NCBI RefSeq assembly: GCF_000732615.1
Contig: NZ_JPGL01000001.1
Location: 62,001 to 126,000 of the forward strand
From: Burkholderia paludis
Lineage (GTDB): Bacteria > Pseudomonadota > Gammaproteobacteria > Burkholderiales > Burkholderiaceae
Direction: 5' to 3'
DNA: 64,000 nt
Shown here: positions 34,646 to 43,932 of the stretch, piece by piece
Numbering within the stretch: position 1 is the first letter of the stretch
How the letters are laid out: the number at the start of each line of letters is the position of its first letter
Notes under the pieces: model-generated
Seen by the model: the letters and a program-made list of their open reading frames with translations, nothing else
What the model was told of the DNA's origin: nothing
The model's database searches: none
Made by a program: the position numbers and the translations under genes

Positions 34646-35898
34646 CGGCTTCCCGCCCAGGTCGCCGTGCGCCCGGCGCTGTCGCGACGCGGTTCGTGCA
34701 CGCGGCCGGCACGCACGGTCAGCGTGCGGATCGCGAGGCCCGTGAACAGCAGGCAGCCGAGCGCCTCGAAAATGTCCGTGGTCACGCCGCTCAACAGCAC
34801 GAAGAGCAGCATCACCCACGCTCGCGGATCGTCGATGCGACTGGCCAGCACGCGCTGCGCAAACAGGAGCATGACGAGCAGCCCCCCCGCCACGCCGATA
34901 TTCGCGACGACATAGAGCGCCGCGTTGTCGGCGTAGCCCGTATTGAAGCCGAAGTCGGCCGTGTAGTACGCCGTCGCGGAACCGAAACCGCCGGGCCCGA
35001 CGCCGAACCAGAGCAGATTCGCGTTCGCCATGCCTTCGAGCAGTTTCGGCCAGGTGTTGAACAGCCGGTCCTGCATCGACGCCAGCGAACCCGTATCGGC
35101 GACGCCCACGTTGGTCGTCGTGGCGACGACCCAGCCCACGATCGGCAGGACGATCATCAATCCCGTCAGGACGATGCACGCGCGCCGGAGGCCCGGCGTC
35201 TTCAGCGTCGTGAAGCAGAACAGCACGAGCGACAGCGCGATGAGCGTCGTCTTGTTGGTGGTGGCCCAGATCGCATACGCCGACATCGCGAGCAGCGCCG
35301 CGATCGCCAGCGCGTTGCGCAGGCGCGGGACGAGCCACGTGGTCAGCAGGCCGATCACGAGGCCGGTCGTGGCGCTGCTGCGGCCGAAACCGGTCAGGCG
35401 CGGCACCGTGCCGACGTAATTGGACGACGCGAGCTGCACGTTGACGCCGTCGACGTCGATGCTGCCGCCGACCCACGGCAGGTGGACCAGCCCGTTGAGC
35501 ATGACCCCCGCGCAGCAGGCCGTCGCCAGCAGGACGATCGCGCCCCGGATCGCGTCCGACTCGAGCAGGTCAAGCGCGCCGCGCGGCATGAGCAGCACGA
35601 ACAGCAACGGCGCGACCGTCCATATCCAGAAGCATGCGGCCACGAGACTGACGCCGTTCGCGAGCGACACGCACAGCTGCACGGCGAGGAAACTGGCGAC
35701 CAGCAGCGTATCGACGCGCGGACGGATCGCGAGGCCGAGCGCGATGCAGCCGACCATCAGGGCCTTGGGCAGATAGCCGAGCATCGACACGCCCGCGATC
35801 GACGTGTAATAGCGAATCGCGCCGGAAAAGACCTCGCTCGCGATCGCGATCATGAATGTGGCGGCCCAAAGCCGGTTTATCGATCGGTTTCCGTTCAT
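34642..35898 (-). CDS. O-antigen polymerase/ligase-like membrane protein (Wzy)
   Basis: A 418-residue polytopic membrane protein with roughly ten hydrophobic helices and a periplasmic loop between them containing FGVGPGGFGSATAYYTADFG. This is the Wzy_C/O-antigen ligase layout. In a locus with Wzx, Wzc and Wza it should polymerise undecaprenyl-linked repeat units in the periplasm, like PslJ. The start MNGNRSINRLWAATFMIAI at 35898 removes a non-conserved N-terminal extension. The downstream glycoside hydrolase gene overlaps by four bases. Confidence 0.87.
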   Translation of the reverse strand: MNGNRSINRLWAATFMIAIASEVFSGAIRYYTSIAGVSMLGYLPKALMVGCIALGLAIRPRVDTLLVASFLAVQLCVSLANGVSLVAACFWIWTVAPLLFVLLMPRGALDLLESDAIRGAIVLLATACCAGVMLNGLVHLPWVGGSIDVDGVNVQLASSNYVGTVPRLTGFGRSSATTGLVIGLLTTWLVPRLRNALAIAALLAMSAYAIWATTNKTTLIALSLVLFCFTTLKTPGLRRACIVLTGLMIVLPIVGWVVATTTNVGVADTGSLASMQDRLFNTWPKLLEGMANANLLWFGVGPGGFGSATAYYTADFGFNTGYADNAALYVVANIGVAGGLLVMLLFAQRVLASRIDDPRAWVMLLFVLLSGVTTDIFEALGCLLFTGLAIRTLTVRAGRVHEPRRDSAGRTATWAGSR

Positions 35899-36165
35899 GA
35901 CGCTGGAGACACATGTTTTCGAGCGGAGCGACGCGAACGCGTGGCGCGCGACCGGATTCGCGCAGACCGCCCCGTGCGACATGCGCCGATCAGGCGCGGC
36001 GAGGCGTCGCCCGCCCGCGCTGATGTCAGGCCAGTATAGGTGGGGGCCCCCGGAAGAAACGTTCGACAACCCACACTTTCCGTGCCGCGGCAAAGCAGGC
36101 TCGCGGGGCCGGAAGATCGCGCGGCCGCGCCGCGCCGCCGTCGGGCGCGCCGGGCGCGACGCGCG

Positions 36166-37419
36166 TCAGCCCGTGCGCGCCGGCACGTTGACGAGGCCGA
36201 CCCGCTCGCGGCGCAGCACGTACGCCAGCGCCGCCGCGACGGCCGTTTCCGCGATCAATACCGCGATGGCCGCGCCGCGCTCGGCGAACAGCATCGCCAG
36301 CGGCGGCAGCAGGGTCACGTTCAGCACGCCGGACGAGATCAGGATGAGGCTGAACGCGCGCTTCATGCCGAGCGGCAGCATCGTCTGAACGCCGAACAGG
36401 TCCGTCATGCAGGCCATGAACGGCACCAGCGCCAGCCAATGCAGCACGCCGACCGTCGGCGCGAACGAGCTGCCGTACAGGATCCGGACGGCGAGCGGCG
36501 CGCATGCGTAGATCGCCGCCGACATCGCGAGCACCAGCGCGCCCTGCATGACGATCAGCTTGCGCAGGAACGCGAAGGCCTCGTCGCGCGCGTGATGCAT
36601 CAGATAGGTGACGTGCGGATAGGTCGACGCCCGCAGCGGCTGCAACAGGCCGACCGCGGCCCGGATCAGCTTGTCGCCCGCGGCGAAATAGCCGGCGGCG
36701 ACGTTCCCCGAGACGATGCTCAGCAGCACGGTATTGGTCGACGCATAGAACGAGATCGACGTCGACGCGAGGAACACCTGGAAACCGCCCTTCAGCGCGT
36801 CGACGATGTCGGCGAACCGCACGCGCACGCCCTCGATCTCGCGATGCAGGAACAGGTACGCAAGCAGCGTGACCCCGCACAGCAACGGCACCGCCGCGTT
36901 GATCGCGACCGCCGGCAGGAGATCGTCCGGCGAGCGAACCCACATGAAGAAGGCCGCCACGCTGAGTGCGCGGTACACGACCACCGTGACGCTGTAGACG
37001 CTCAGCCGCTGGATTCCCTGGAAGTACCAGCCCGGCGTCAGCGCGGCGCCGATCGCCATTCCGAACCCGATCAGCAGCGCCGTACGCTCCGCCGCGAAAT
37101 GCGGGATCAGCACGGTCAGCCCCACGAGCACGGCGAAGCCGGCGACGGTGATCATCCACTGCGCGCACACCGTCGTCCAGAAAATGCGGGACCGTTCGGC
37201 CCGGTCCTTCGCGAGGGCGACACGCGGCGTCGCGGTCAGGTCGAAACTGTAGTTCGCCAGGTTGATGAAGTATGTCGCGACCGCCAGCACGAACGACAGC
37301 GTGCCGTACTGCTGCGGGCCGAGCACGCGCGTCAGCAGCGGCAACGTGACGAGCGGAACGACGTACGTCGAGATCTGCAGCGCGAACAACAGCGCAAAAT
37401 TTTTTCGAACGGCGGTCAT
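36166..37419 (-). CDS. Wzx-type polysaccharide flippase
   Basis: A 417-residue multidrug/oligosaccharidyl-lipid/polysaccharide exporter family protein with about twelve transmembrane segments. It begins MTAVRKNFALLFALQISTYVVPLVTLPLLTRVLG and has the usual LSFVLAVATYFINLANYSFDLTATPRVA. It should flip the lipid-linked repeat unit across the inner membrane, feeding the polymerase encoded next. A 267-base gap, larger than elsewhere in the operon, separates it from the polymerase gene; I see no gene in it. Confidence 0.92.
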   Translation of the reverse strand: MTAVRKNFALLFALQISTYVVPLVTLPLLTRVLGPQQYGTLSFVLAVATYFINLANYSFDLTATPRVALAKDRAERSRIFWTTVCAQWMITVAGFAVLVGLTVLIPHFAAERTALLIGFGMAIGAALTPGWYFQGIQRLSVYSVTVVVYRALSVAAFFMWVRSPDDLLPAVAINAAVPLLCGVTLLAYLFLHREIEGVRVRFADIVDALKGGFQVFLASTSISFYASTNTVLLSIVSGNVAAGYFAAGDKLIRAAVGLLQPLRASTYPHVTYLMHHARDEAFAFLRKLIVMQGALVLAMSAAIYACAPLAVRILYGSSFAPTVGVLHWLALVPFMACMTDLFGVQTMLPLGMKRAFSLILISSGVLNVTLLPPLAMLFAERGAAIAVLIAETAVAAALAYVLRRERVGLVNVPARTG

Positions 37420-37457
37420 CGTGCTCTACGGGCTGAATGTGAACAGTGCGCCGACTG

Positions 37458-38648
37458 TCAGTGTGCCCACGTGCGCGGACCCTCGGTGCCGATGCCGAGT
37501 ACGGCGCACAGCGACGACGCATAACGGTCGACCGAGTAACGCGACCAGTCGTAGCGGCGATTCTCGCGATCGAGGTGCGCGCGCAGTCCGGCCAGTGCTC
37601 GCGCGAAGTCCTGGGGCGTATTGCGGTAGCGAATCTTGTTGCCGATCTCGTCGCCGAAGGTCGACAGGCTGCCGATGTCGTGCACGAGCGCCGGCAGCCC
37701 GAGCATCGCGGCTTCCACGATCACGAGGGGGGCGTTCTCCACCCAGATCGACGGCATCACGAGCGCGTCGTGCATCGGCAACGCGGCGAACAGCGTTTCG
37801 TGATCGAGGCGTCCGGCGAATCGCAGCCTGCCCGAATCGACGAGCGCCGCGTAACCGCTCTCGAGGGCGCCCCGCTCCGATCCGTCGCCGTAGACCGTGA
37901 GCGACGCGATCGCATCGCCGGCCGGCTGGGCCATCAGCGCGAGAAACGGCGCGAGGCCCTTGTCCGCTTCCACGCGGCCGACGAACGCGAGATCGAGACG
38001 TTCGCCCCTCGCGCGCTTCGGCGCACGCGGAACGAGCGTGGCATCGACCGGGTTCGGCAGCAGCGTGGCGGGCGTGCGGCTCGATCCCGCGATCAGGTCG
38101 CGCATGAACGGGCTCGGGCAGAGAATCTCGTCGAACAGGCCGAGCGGATCGAACAGCGCGTTGACCGCATGCCAGTGCAGCTTCTTCGCGACGTCGTGCA
38201 GCACGCCGTGCGGGCTGGCGGTGAAGACGACCCGCCGCGCCCGCCGCAGCGTATCGAGCGACAACGGCCGCGCCCGTCCGCCGGAGTAGACCATCAGGCT
38301 CGGGTTGTAGAACAGCAGATGGTAGTCGTGCGCGGTCAGGTACAACCCGCATCCCGAGCGCCGCTTGTAGCGGGCGAGCACGGGCAGGATCGCGCTCGAC
38401 AACAGGTTGTGATAGTTGTGCACGAGGATCCGCTGCGGACGGAACCGCTCGAGCAGCGCAACGAGCGCGCGCGCGGCGGCCGGCGACCAGGCGCGCGCGC
38501 GCCGGCTGTTCCCGGCATCGGGCAGCGCATGCTCGTCGAAGGTTTCGACCACGACGCCGTCGCGGGCGCGCAGCACATCGACGGATACCCGGTACACCTC
38601 CTCGGCCCCACCCTTGCGGACGAAGTCGTTGATCACCAGCACACGCAT
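37458..38648 (-). CDS. GT4-family glycosyltransferase
   Basis: A 396-residue GT-B enzyme. The N-terminus MRVLVINDFVRKGGAEEVYRVSVDVL is the classical GT4 acceptor-side motif; HNYHNLLSSAILP and LTAHDYHLLFYNPSLMVYSG follow. The donor domain has AFVGRVEADKGLAPFLALM and ENAPLVIVEAAMLGLPALV, where the EX7E first glutamate is in VENAP. It is the third sugar transferase of the locus, 38 bases before the flippase gene. The start at 38648 is chosen over 38663 because the family sequence begins there. Confidence 0.88.
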   Translation of the reverse strand: MRVLVINDFVRKGGAEEVYRVSVDVLRARDGVVVETFDEHALPDAGNSRRARAWSPAAARALVALLERFRPQRILVHNYHNLLSSAILPVLARYKRRSGCGLYLTAHDYHLLFYNPSLMVYSGGRARPLSLDTLRRARRVVFTASPHGVLHDVAKKLHWHAVNALFDPLGLFDEILCPSPFMRDLIAGSSRTPATLLPNPVDATLVPRAPKRARGERLDLAFVGRVEADKGLAPFLALMAQPAGDAIASLTVYGDGSERGALESGYAALVDSGRLRFAGRLDHETLFAALPMHDALVMPSIWVENAPLVIVEAAMLGLPALVHDIGSLSTFGDEIGNKIRYRNTPQDFARALAGLRAHLDRENRRYDWSRYSVDRYASSLCAVLGIGTEGPRTWAH

Positions 38649-39076
38649 CGCGACGGCCCTCAATGTACGCTGGGCCGGGCGCGCGACGCGCCGTCACCGT
38701 CCTTGCAGGCCGCAAGCGGCGCCATGCGCCCGCTCCACGTTCCGGCCCCCTGCACGCACGCCCGCGCGAACCGGCGCGCCGCAGGGTTTGGGCTCATCTT
38801 TCGGCATTCACGGCGATTTCGTTGCATCGGCATTCCTGAACGGCCTCGTGACGCCGACGCCGTCGAAAACGGGACGACACGAGAAAGGGACACCGCCACG
38901 ATAATGTGTCGGAAACCGCGGATCTGTTCGCACGGTTACTTACGGGCGGTTTCAGCCGGGCAGCCGGGCGCGCCGGGCAGCGCTCCCGGTTGCGCACCGG
39001 GCAACCTGCCGGGCGTTCAGGCGGCGGGACTCGCCGGTCGCGCCGCGTTCGTCTCGACGCGGGGCCCGCCCGGATG
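38649..39076. other. Intergenic region upstream of the glycosyltransferase gene
   Basis: A 428-base gap inside the minus-strand polysaccharide gene series. It shows repeated CCGGGC words around 38955-39015 but no gene or clear operator. An internal promoter for the glycosyltransferase and flippase genes is likely. Confidence 0.4.
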
Positions 39077-40882
39077 TTACGGAATCGCGCGTTCCGTCTT
39101 CGTTTTCACTTCCGTTCCCGGAGCGGTGGCAACCGCGACGACGGAGGCGGCCGGCGCATGCCAGCCGACCAGCAGCGCGGCGCACCGGTCGATCACGTAT
39201 TGCGCGGCGGCGGCGCCGTGCAGCGAATGATCGAGCGTGTCCTGCATATCGACCGACACATTCGGCAAGTGCGCGAACGCGCCGGACACGGGGCCGAAAT
39301 TCCGGACGATCACGTCGACGCCCGCGTCGAACGTCCCGTAGATCAGGTGCGTCTGGATACCGCGCAGCGACATGTCGCGCAGCAGGCCGCGAGGCGTGTC
39401 CTTGCCCGGCCCCCGGCCGATGCGCTCCGCCAGGTTCCTCACCGGCACGGTCGCACTATCCACGACGAAGCGGGCGAGCGCACGCAATACCGGGCGCAGG
39501 TCGCGGCCCTCGCTCAGCAGGCGGCGCCACTTGTCGACGCTGCGCAACGACGCGACATAGCCGCGCATCGAATTGGTCTGGTTGTCGACGGCATCCGCGA
39601 GCGTCTGCCCGCGCGGCCAGATGAGCACCGGAAGGTTGACCGCGATCACGCCGGCCAGCGTCCCTTGCGCGGCCGCATGAAGCGAAGCGTACGCGCCGGA
39701 GCAGATTCCGAACGTGACGACCCGGTGGTGGCCGGCTTCCTTCAACCAGCGCGCGGCGGCGACCATGTCGGCAACAGCCTGGTCGGAGTACGGGATGTCC
39801 GTCTGGTTGTCGCGCGCACGCCGGCCGCTGTCGCCGATGCCGCTCGAATCGACGCGCAGGCTGCGGATGCCGAGCGCCGCGAGCGAACGGGCCAGCCGAA
39901 CCGCCAGCCGCCCGTCCGCGACACGCGGGTTGGCCGCCGTATTGGCGATCAGCAACGTGGGCGCGGCGGCGCACGCCCTGTCGCCGGCCGGCTCGCACAG
40001 CACGCCGACCAGTTGCTGCGGCCCCACGCGCACCAGGTGTTCGACGCAGCCGTTGCCGGCCAGCGTGGGCCGGGGCGCGGGACGTCGCGCGAGCGTGCGG
40101 ACGGCCGCGGTCGAACCGTCGTCGATCCAGTCCACGATCGTATCGGGCAGCGCATCGGGCCATCGCGACCAGATCGGTTCGCGCATCGCGACCGCCCAGT
40201 CCGAGCAGGTTTGAAGGTTCACCGCGACACCGCGCGCCTGCAGCGCGGACGACAACGCAGCACCGTCGCCGTACGGCGCATCGACGATCAACGCGCGCGC
40301 CGGGCAGCTCTGCAGATTCGCGGCGGTGCGGCACAGATCGATGCGCCGGAGCGCGTCGACGAGATCGTCGGGATACGCATGGCCCAGCACGGTGAACGGC
40401 CGTTCGTCGCGAACCGCATCTCGTACGGCGGGCGACACGTTGTCGAGCCAGCGTTGCGCGACGAGCGAAAGCTCGCGCATGTAGCTGCGGCCGCGCACGA
40501 CGGGCGCCAGCGCGACGAAACGCGTGAGGCCGGGTATCCCGTCGGCCGCAAGGAGTGCCAACGCCGCGCCCGCGCGCACGCCGACGAGCGTCAGGCCGTC
40601 CAGCGCCGCGCTTTCACGCAGCGTCCGGGCGGCTTGCCGGATGCTCGCCAGCATGCGCTCGAAGCGTTCGGCATCCTGTTCGTCGCCGAGCGAATCCCCG
40701 CTCGCCGGATACTGAAAACGCAGCACCGGAAAGCCTCGATCGGCGAGATGCTCCGCGAGCGAGCGCACGAGCTTGTGAAGCCAGAGCGCCTCATGGCCCA
40801 GCGGCTCGCAAATGACGATGCCGTGGGATCGGTTGCCCTCGTGAAGCCAGCCAACGCATCCATCGAAGTGGATGGGTGTCAT
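39077..40882 (-). CDS. Tandem two-domain alpha/beta hydrolase
   Basis: A 601-residue protein made of two alpha/beta-hydrolase domains. The first (about 1-255) has GVRAG at 101-105, an arginine where the nucleophile serine should be, so it is probably inactive. The second (about 280-575) has GICSG at 392-396 with Cys394 as nucleophile, preceded by LRVDSSGIGDSG and followed by DHSLHG (550-555) supplying the histidine. Cysteine nucleophiles of this type also occur in hydrolases tied to exosortase/EPS loci. It may remove or transfer an acyl group on the polysaccharide. AAGGA lies upstream of the ATG. No signal peptide is seen. Confidence 0.82.
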   Translation of the reverse strand: MTPIHFDGCVGWLHEGNRSHGIVICEPLGHEALWLHKLVRSLAEHLADRGFPVLRFQYPASGDSLGDEQDAERFERMLASIRQAARTLRESAALDGLTLVGVRAGAALALLAADGIPGLTRFVALAPVVRGRSYMRELSLVAQRWLDNVSPAVRDAVRDERPFTVLGHAYPDDLVDALRRIDLCRTAANLQSCPARALIVDAPYGDGAALSSALQARGVAVNLQTCSDWAVAMREPIWSRWPDALPDTIVDWIDDGSTAAVRTLARRPAPRPTLAGNGCVEHLVRVGPQQLVGVLCEPAGDRACAAAPTLLIANTAANPRVADGRLAVRLARSLAALGIRSLRVDSSGIGDSGRRARDNQTDIPYSDQAVADMVAAARWLKEAGHHRVVTFGICSGAYASLHAAAQGTLAGVIAVNLPVLIWPRGQTLADAVDNQTNSMRGYVASLRSVDKWRRLLSEGRDLRPVLRALARFVVDSATVPVRNLAERIGRGPGKDTPRGLLRDMSLRGIQTHLIYGTFDAGVDVIVRNFGPVSGAFAHLPNVSVDMQDTLDHSLHGAAAAQYVIDRCAALLVGWHAPAASVVAVATAPGTEVKTKTERAIP

Positions 40883-41310
40883 GGTTTGGTCCTTGTTCTA
40901 GGTGTCTGACGGGCCGGATTTCAATACGTGCCTGCCGCAGGCCATGCGGCAAGTGGTCGGGCGCTACTCACCAGACCGAAGAGCGGCACGCGCATGAAGC
41001 ACGAACGCTTGCCGTGGACCACCCCGATCCGCGAGCTCTTCGAGATTGAGACTGGTGTCGGGAATGTGCTTGATTCGCATTCCGTCATATCGCCATCTTT
41101 CATGCCTGACGACCTCGATGCGTCGGGCCGGCGGCCCCGCTCGAATGTCTACGCGCAGTAGATCATTCACGCCTGACGTATTTCGTACGCCACATTACAA
41201 TTTCAATACCTTCCGCAGTATCACCACCCCGCAGCCGGCAGGAACGATGACTGCGTCCTTCCACGCGCCCGACGGCGCGAAAAATCTTCCCCGGCGCACA
41301 CAACGGGGCA
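40883..41310. other. Intergenic region between wza-type and hydrolase genes
   Basis: 428 bases with no supported gene; AT-rich patches near 41180-41230 lie in the part nearest the wza-type stop. An internal promoter for the hydrolase gene is possible. Confidence 0.4.
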
Positions 41311-42492
41311 TCACGGCGTCACGGCCCGGGCGGTCAATGCGCCCTGCGCCGCGGACGGAATCAGCAGGTTCACGACGCGGCTCCAGCGCACCAGCGACGA
41401 TGCGTCGACGAACACGACGTCGCGCCGCTCGAGCGCGAACTGGTCGGCGAGCGCGTACGACGCCGGCGCACTTCCGTCCAGGTGATAGACCTGCGGCCGG
41501 TTGCCCGGCCCGCGGCGCACCACGTAAATCTGCCGCGCGTCGGACGTGTACTGGCTCACACCGCCCGTATCGCCGAGCGCTTCGCCGAGGCTCATCCGTC
41601 CGTCGGTCAACGTCAGCGTCGCCGGGCGCGACACTTCGCCCAGCACGAACACCTTCGCGTCGCTCGTCGCCCGCACGCGCACCAGATCGCCGTCGCGCAG
41701 CAGGATGTTCGACGGATTCACGCCCGCCGCGATCAGGGCCGGCAGGCTCACGTTCACGGTCTGTCCGCCGCGCGTCACCGACACCTGCGACCGGTCCGCC
41801 GTGGTCGTGAAGCCGCCCGCGCGATCGATCGCCTCGGGCAGCGTCATCGGCATGTCGTTGACGATCTGCAGCCCCGGCGTGCGCACCTCCCCATCCAGAT
41901 AGACGCGCTTGCTGCGATACGCCTGAATGCGCAGCGCGATCTGCGGCTTGCGCACGGTTTCGCCCAGCCGCCGGGTCAGCACCGTGCGCGCCTCCGCCTC
42001 GGTCAACCCCGCCACGTGAACGAGGCCCGCGTAGGCGAACTGCACGTTGCCGCCGGGGTCGACCGTGTAGCCGGCCGCCACCGAGTTGGTGCCGATGTTG
42101 TCGCCGTTCGTCGTCTGGGCGGTAGGCAGGTTCAGTTCCGGGTGATCCCATACGACGATGTTCAGCACGTCGCCGGGGCCGATCACGTACGGCTTCGGCG
42201 TACCGAACAGGCGCCGGACTTCGGCGTCGACGCTGGCGGGTCGCGCAGCCTGCTGCTGGACGAACGCCGGCGTGATCTCGATCAGTTCCTCGCTCGACAC
42301 GTTCTGCACCCCGTCGAGGCCGCCCGCGCCCGATGCGGCGACGTTCACGCTCGCATTCGCGTCGCGTCCGGCCGGCGCGCGGTACGTCATGCCGGGGGCG
42401 AATGCACATGCGCTCAGCGCGCACACGGTCGCCGCCGCCGCGAGCAGTCGCGGCGAACCGAGCCTCGTTCTCTTTTGTGTAGTCGTTGACAT
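41311..42492 (-). CDS. Wza/PslD-type polysaccharide export outer-membrane lipoprotein
   Basis: A 393-residue lipoprotein. The signal peptide ends in lipobox LSAC with Cys29. The Poly_export domain includes KPYVIGPGDVLNIVVWDHPELN and DPGGNVQFAYAGLVHVAGLTEAEA. Two SLBB-like repeats follow (RVYLDGEVRTPGLQIVNDMPMTLPEAIDRAGGF and KVFVLGEVSRPATLTLTDGRMSLGEAL), then a C-terminal helix for the outer-membrane pore. The start at 42492 with TTGGAAAGACGCG upstream gives a proper signal peptide. It is the first gene of the minus-strand half of the locus and partners the wzc-like protein at 31004-33247. Confidence 0.93.
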   Translation of the reverse strand: MSTTTQKRTRLGSPRLLAAAATVCALSACAFAPGMTYRAPAGRDANASVNVAASGAGGLDGVQNVSSEELIEITPAFVQQQAARPASVDAEVRRLFGTPKPYVIGPGDVLNIVVWDHPELNLPTAQTTNGDNIGTNSVAAGYTVDPGGNVQFAYAGLVHVAGLTEAEARTVLTRRLGETVRKPQIALRIQAYRSKRVYLDGEVRTPGLQIVNDMPMTLPEAIDRAGGFTTTADRSQVSVTRGGQTVNVSLPALIAAGVNPSNILLRDGDLVRVRATSDAKVFVLGEVSRPATLTLTDGRMSLGEALGDTGGVSQYTSDARQIYVVRRGPGNRPQVYHLDGSAPASYALADQFALERRDVVFVDASSLVRWSRVVNLLIPSAAQGALTARAVTP

Positions 42493-43057
42493 CGCGTCTT
42501 TCCAAACTGTGCAGGAACCCGTCCGGAATGACGGACTGGCGCATTGCGCTTGCCGGCACGGCACGCGCCGCATTGCCGCGCTTCCCTTGTCGCCGCACAT
42601 CGTTCCGCCCGTTTCGTGATGAACGGCTCGATGTCGCATATGCCCGCGTCCTGCCGGTCGTGCTCCGTCAGGGCTACTCACGCGGTAATACCCGATTGGA
42701 CACCGTCTGACGCGACGTGTATGTGAGCAACCCCACCGAAAGCCTGTCTTCATACAAAAATGCGATCGCACCCCGGCTTTCGCCGGCCCGTGCGGCCGAT
42801 GCCAGTGCCGGAACCGCTGCCGGGCTGGAGGAAGCCGGCGATGTCGGTCCGGAACGAGACGACCGGCCGTTCGAACGCCGGATGCGCTGTGTCGGGCGCG
42901 TTGCCTGTCGGGGTGGCGGACAGCCGCTCACGTTTGTCGAGGTCGTTGAGGTCGTCGCGGGCCGGCCGGTTGCAGGGAACCCTGCGGCCATAAACCAACG
43001 GGGGAGCCGCGCACGTCGTGCCCGGCTCCCCCGCATTCGCCCTCCCGTCGACGCTGC
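42493..43057. other. Upstream region of the wza-type gene
   Basis: 565 bases that should carry the main promoter of the minus-strand polysaccharide operon. I find no sigma-54-type -24/-12 pair here, consistent with control by a Crp/Fnr activator instead. A Crp-like half site (ATGTGAGC) occurs near 42721. Frames here are shadows. Confidence 0.4.
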
Positions 43058-43228
43058 TTATCGAAGCAACAGCGCCAGCAACGTCGCAAGCGCGGCAAGC
43101 GCCGCCATCCCTGCCGCCACGCCGGCCAGATGCGCGGCAACCGCCAGGCCGGCCGGCAAGCATGTCGACGCCTCGCCACTCGCCCCGCCCGCGGGCCCGG
43201 CCCGCGGTCGCGATGCAACGCCGGCCAT
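43058..43228 (-). CDS. Small hydrophobic protein, 56 residues
   Basis: A short frame reading MAGVASRPRAGPAGGASGEA, then an alanine- and leucine-rich segment LAVAAHLAGVAAGMAALAAL ending LLALLLR, which would form one transmembrane helix. Its ATG overlaps the stop of the DUF4865 gene by one base (TGATG), as in several real gene pairs here. No family is recognised and high GC makes chance frames common, so reality rests on the coupling and the membrane segment. Confidence 0.45.
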   Translation of the reverse strand: MAGVASRPRAGPAGGASGEASTCLPAGLAVAAHLAGVAAGMAALAALATLLALLLR

Positions 43229-43806
43229 CACGCGCCGCCCGCTTCGAGCGTATCGAGCAACGGCCTGGCCAGATACAGGACCTGATGCACCGTGCCGGCC
43301 GCCCCGCCCTCCGGTTCGTGTTCGGACAGCAGGATGCGGCTCAGTCGCCAGCGCGCGGTATCGATGCTGACTGCCGCGGCGACAACGCCGGCCTGCGCCG
43401 CCGCTTCGCGATTGCGCGCGATCTCTCGCGCAAGCGTCGCATCGAGGTCGGAATCGACCGGAATATCGATGGCGTCCAGCCGCGCGAAGCGTGCCGTCGA
43501 AGCGCTGCCCTTGCGGGCGTCGAGCACGACCTGCACGTCGATCGGCGCGCGTCCGAAGCTGGCAGTGACGACCCGATAGCGGCCCTCCGCGACGAACCGC
43601 GTAAACGCCTGCTCGTTGCGCCACAGATAAAGCGACGCAAAACTGTTTTCCGTCGCGCCGTGGCGGCCTGCCTCGCGCAGCAGGAACCCCTTGAACAGCA
43701 GGTCCGGCGCGTCGTCCCAGTGCCTGCCGCGCTCGCGGGCGCGCTCACGGATGAGGTCGAGGTCGTAGTCCGCCGGCAGGCGGTGCACGTAATACGCGGT
43801 CAGCAT
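43228..43806 (-). CDS. DUF4865 family protein
   Basis: A 192-residue soluble protein of the DUF4865 family: MLTAYYVHRLPADYDLDLIRERARERGRHWDDAPDLLFKGFLLRE, then SFASLYLWRNEQAFTRFV. Family function is unknown, though sequence character recalls monooxygenase-like dimeric barrel proteins. It is divergent from a LysR gene with a clear inverted repeat between them, an arrangement typical of a regulator and its target. Confidence 0.82.
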   Translation of the reverse strand: MLTAYYVHRLPADYDLDLIRERARERGRHWDDAPDLLFKGFLLREAGRHGATENSFASLYLWRNEQAFTRFVAEGRYRVVTASFGRAPIDVQVVLDARKGSASTARFARLDAIDIPVDSDLDATLAREIARNREAAAQAGVVAAAVSIDTARWRLSRILLSEHEPEGGAAGTVHQVLYLARPLLDTLEAGGA

Positions 43807-43866
43807 GATCGACTCCTGGAAAGGAAACGGAGATTCCGGACGGCTCGAAGACAGCGTAGAAGACCT

Positions 43867-43909
43867 TGAATCATTTGAAAATACGATGGCAGAATATTTC
43901 AATGATTCA
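43867..43909. promoter_or_regulatory. Inverted repeat in the DUF4865/LysR divergent promoter
   Basis: TGAATCATTTGAAAATA at 43867-43883 and TATTTCAATGATTCA at 43895-43909 are near-perfect inverted arms (the left has two extra bases). The block is AT-rich within GC-rich DNA and lies between divergent starts (43806 and 43933), as expected for a LysR-type operator. Confidence 0.7.
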
Positions 43910-43932
43910 ATTCTGAAATGAGTGAGTACGCG

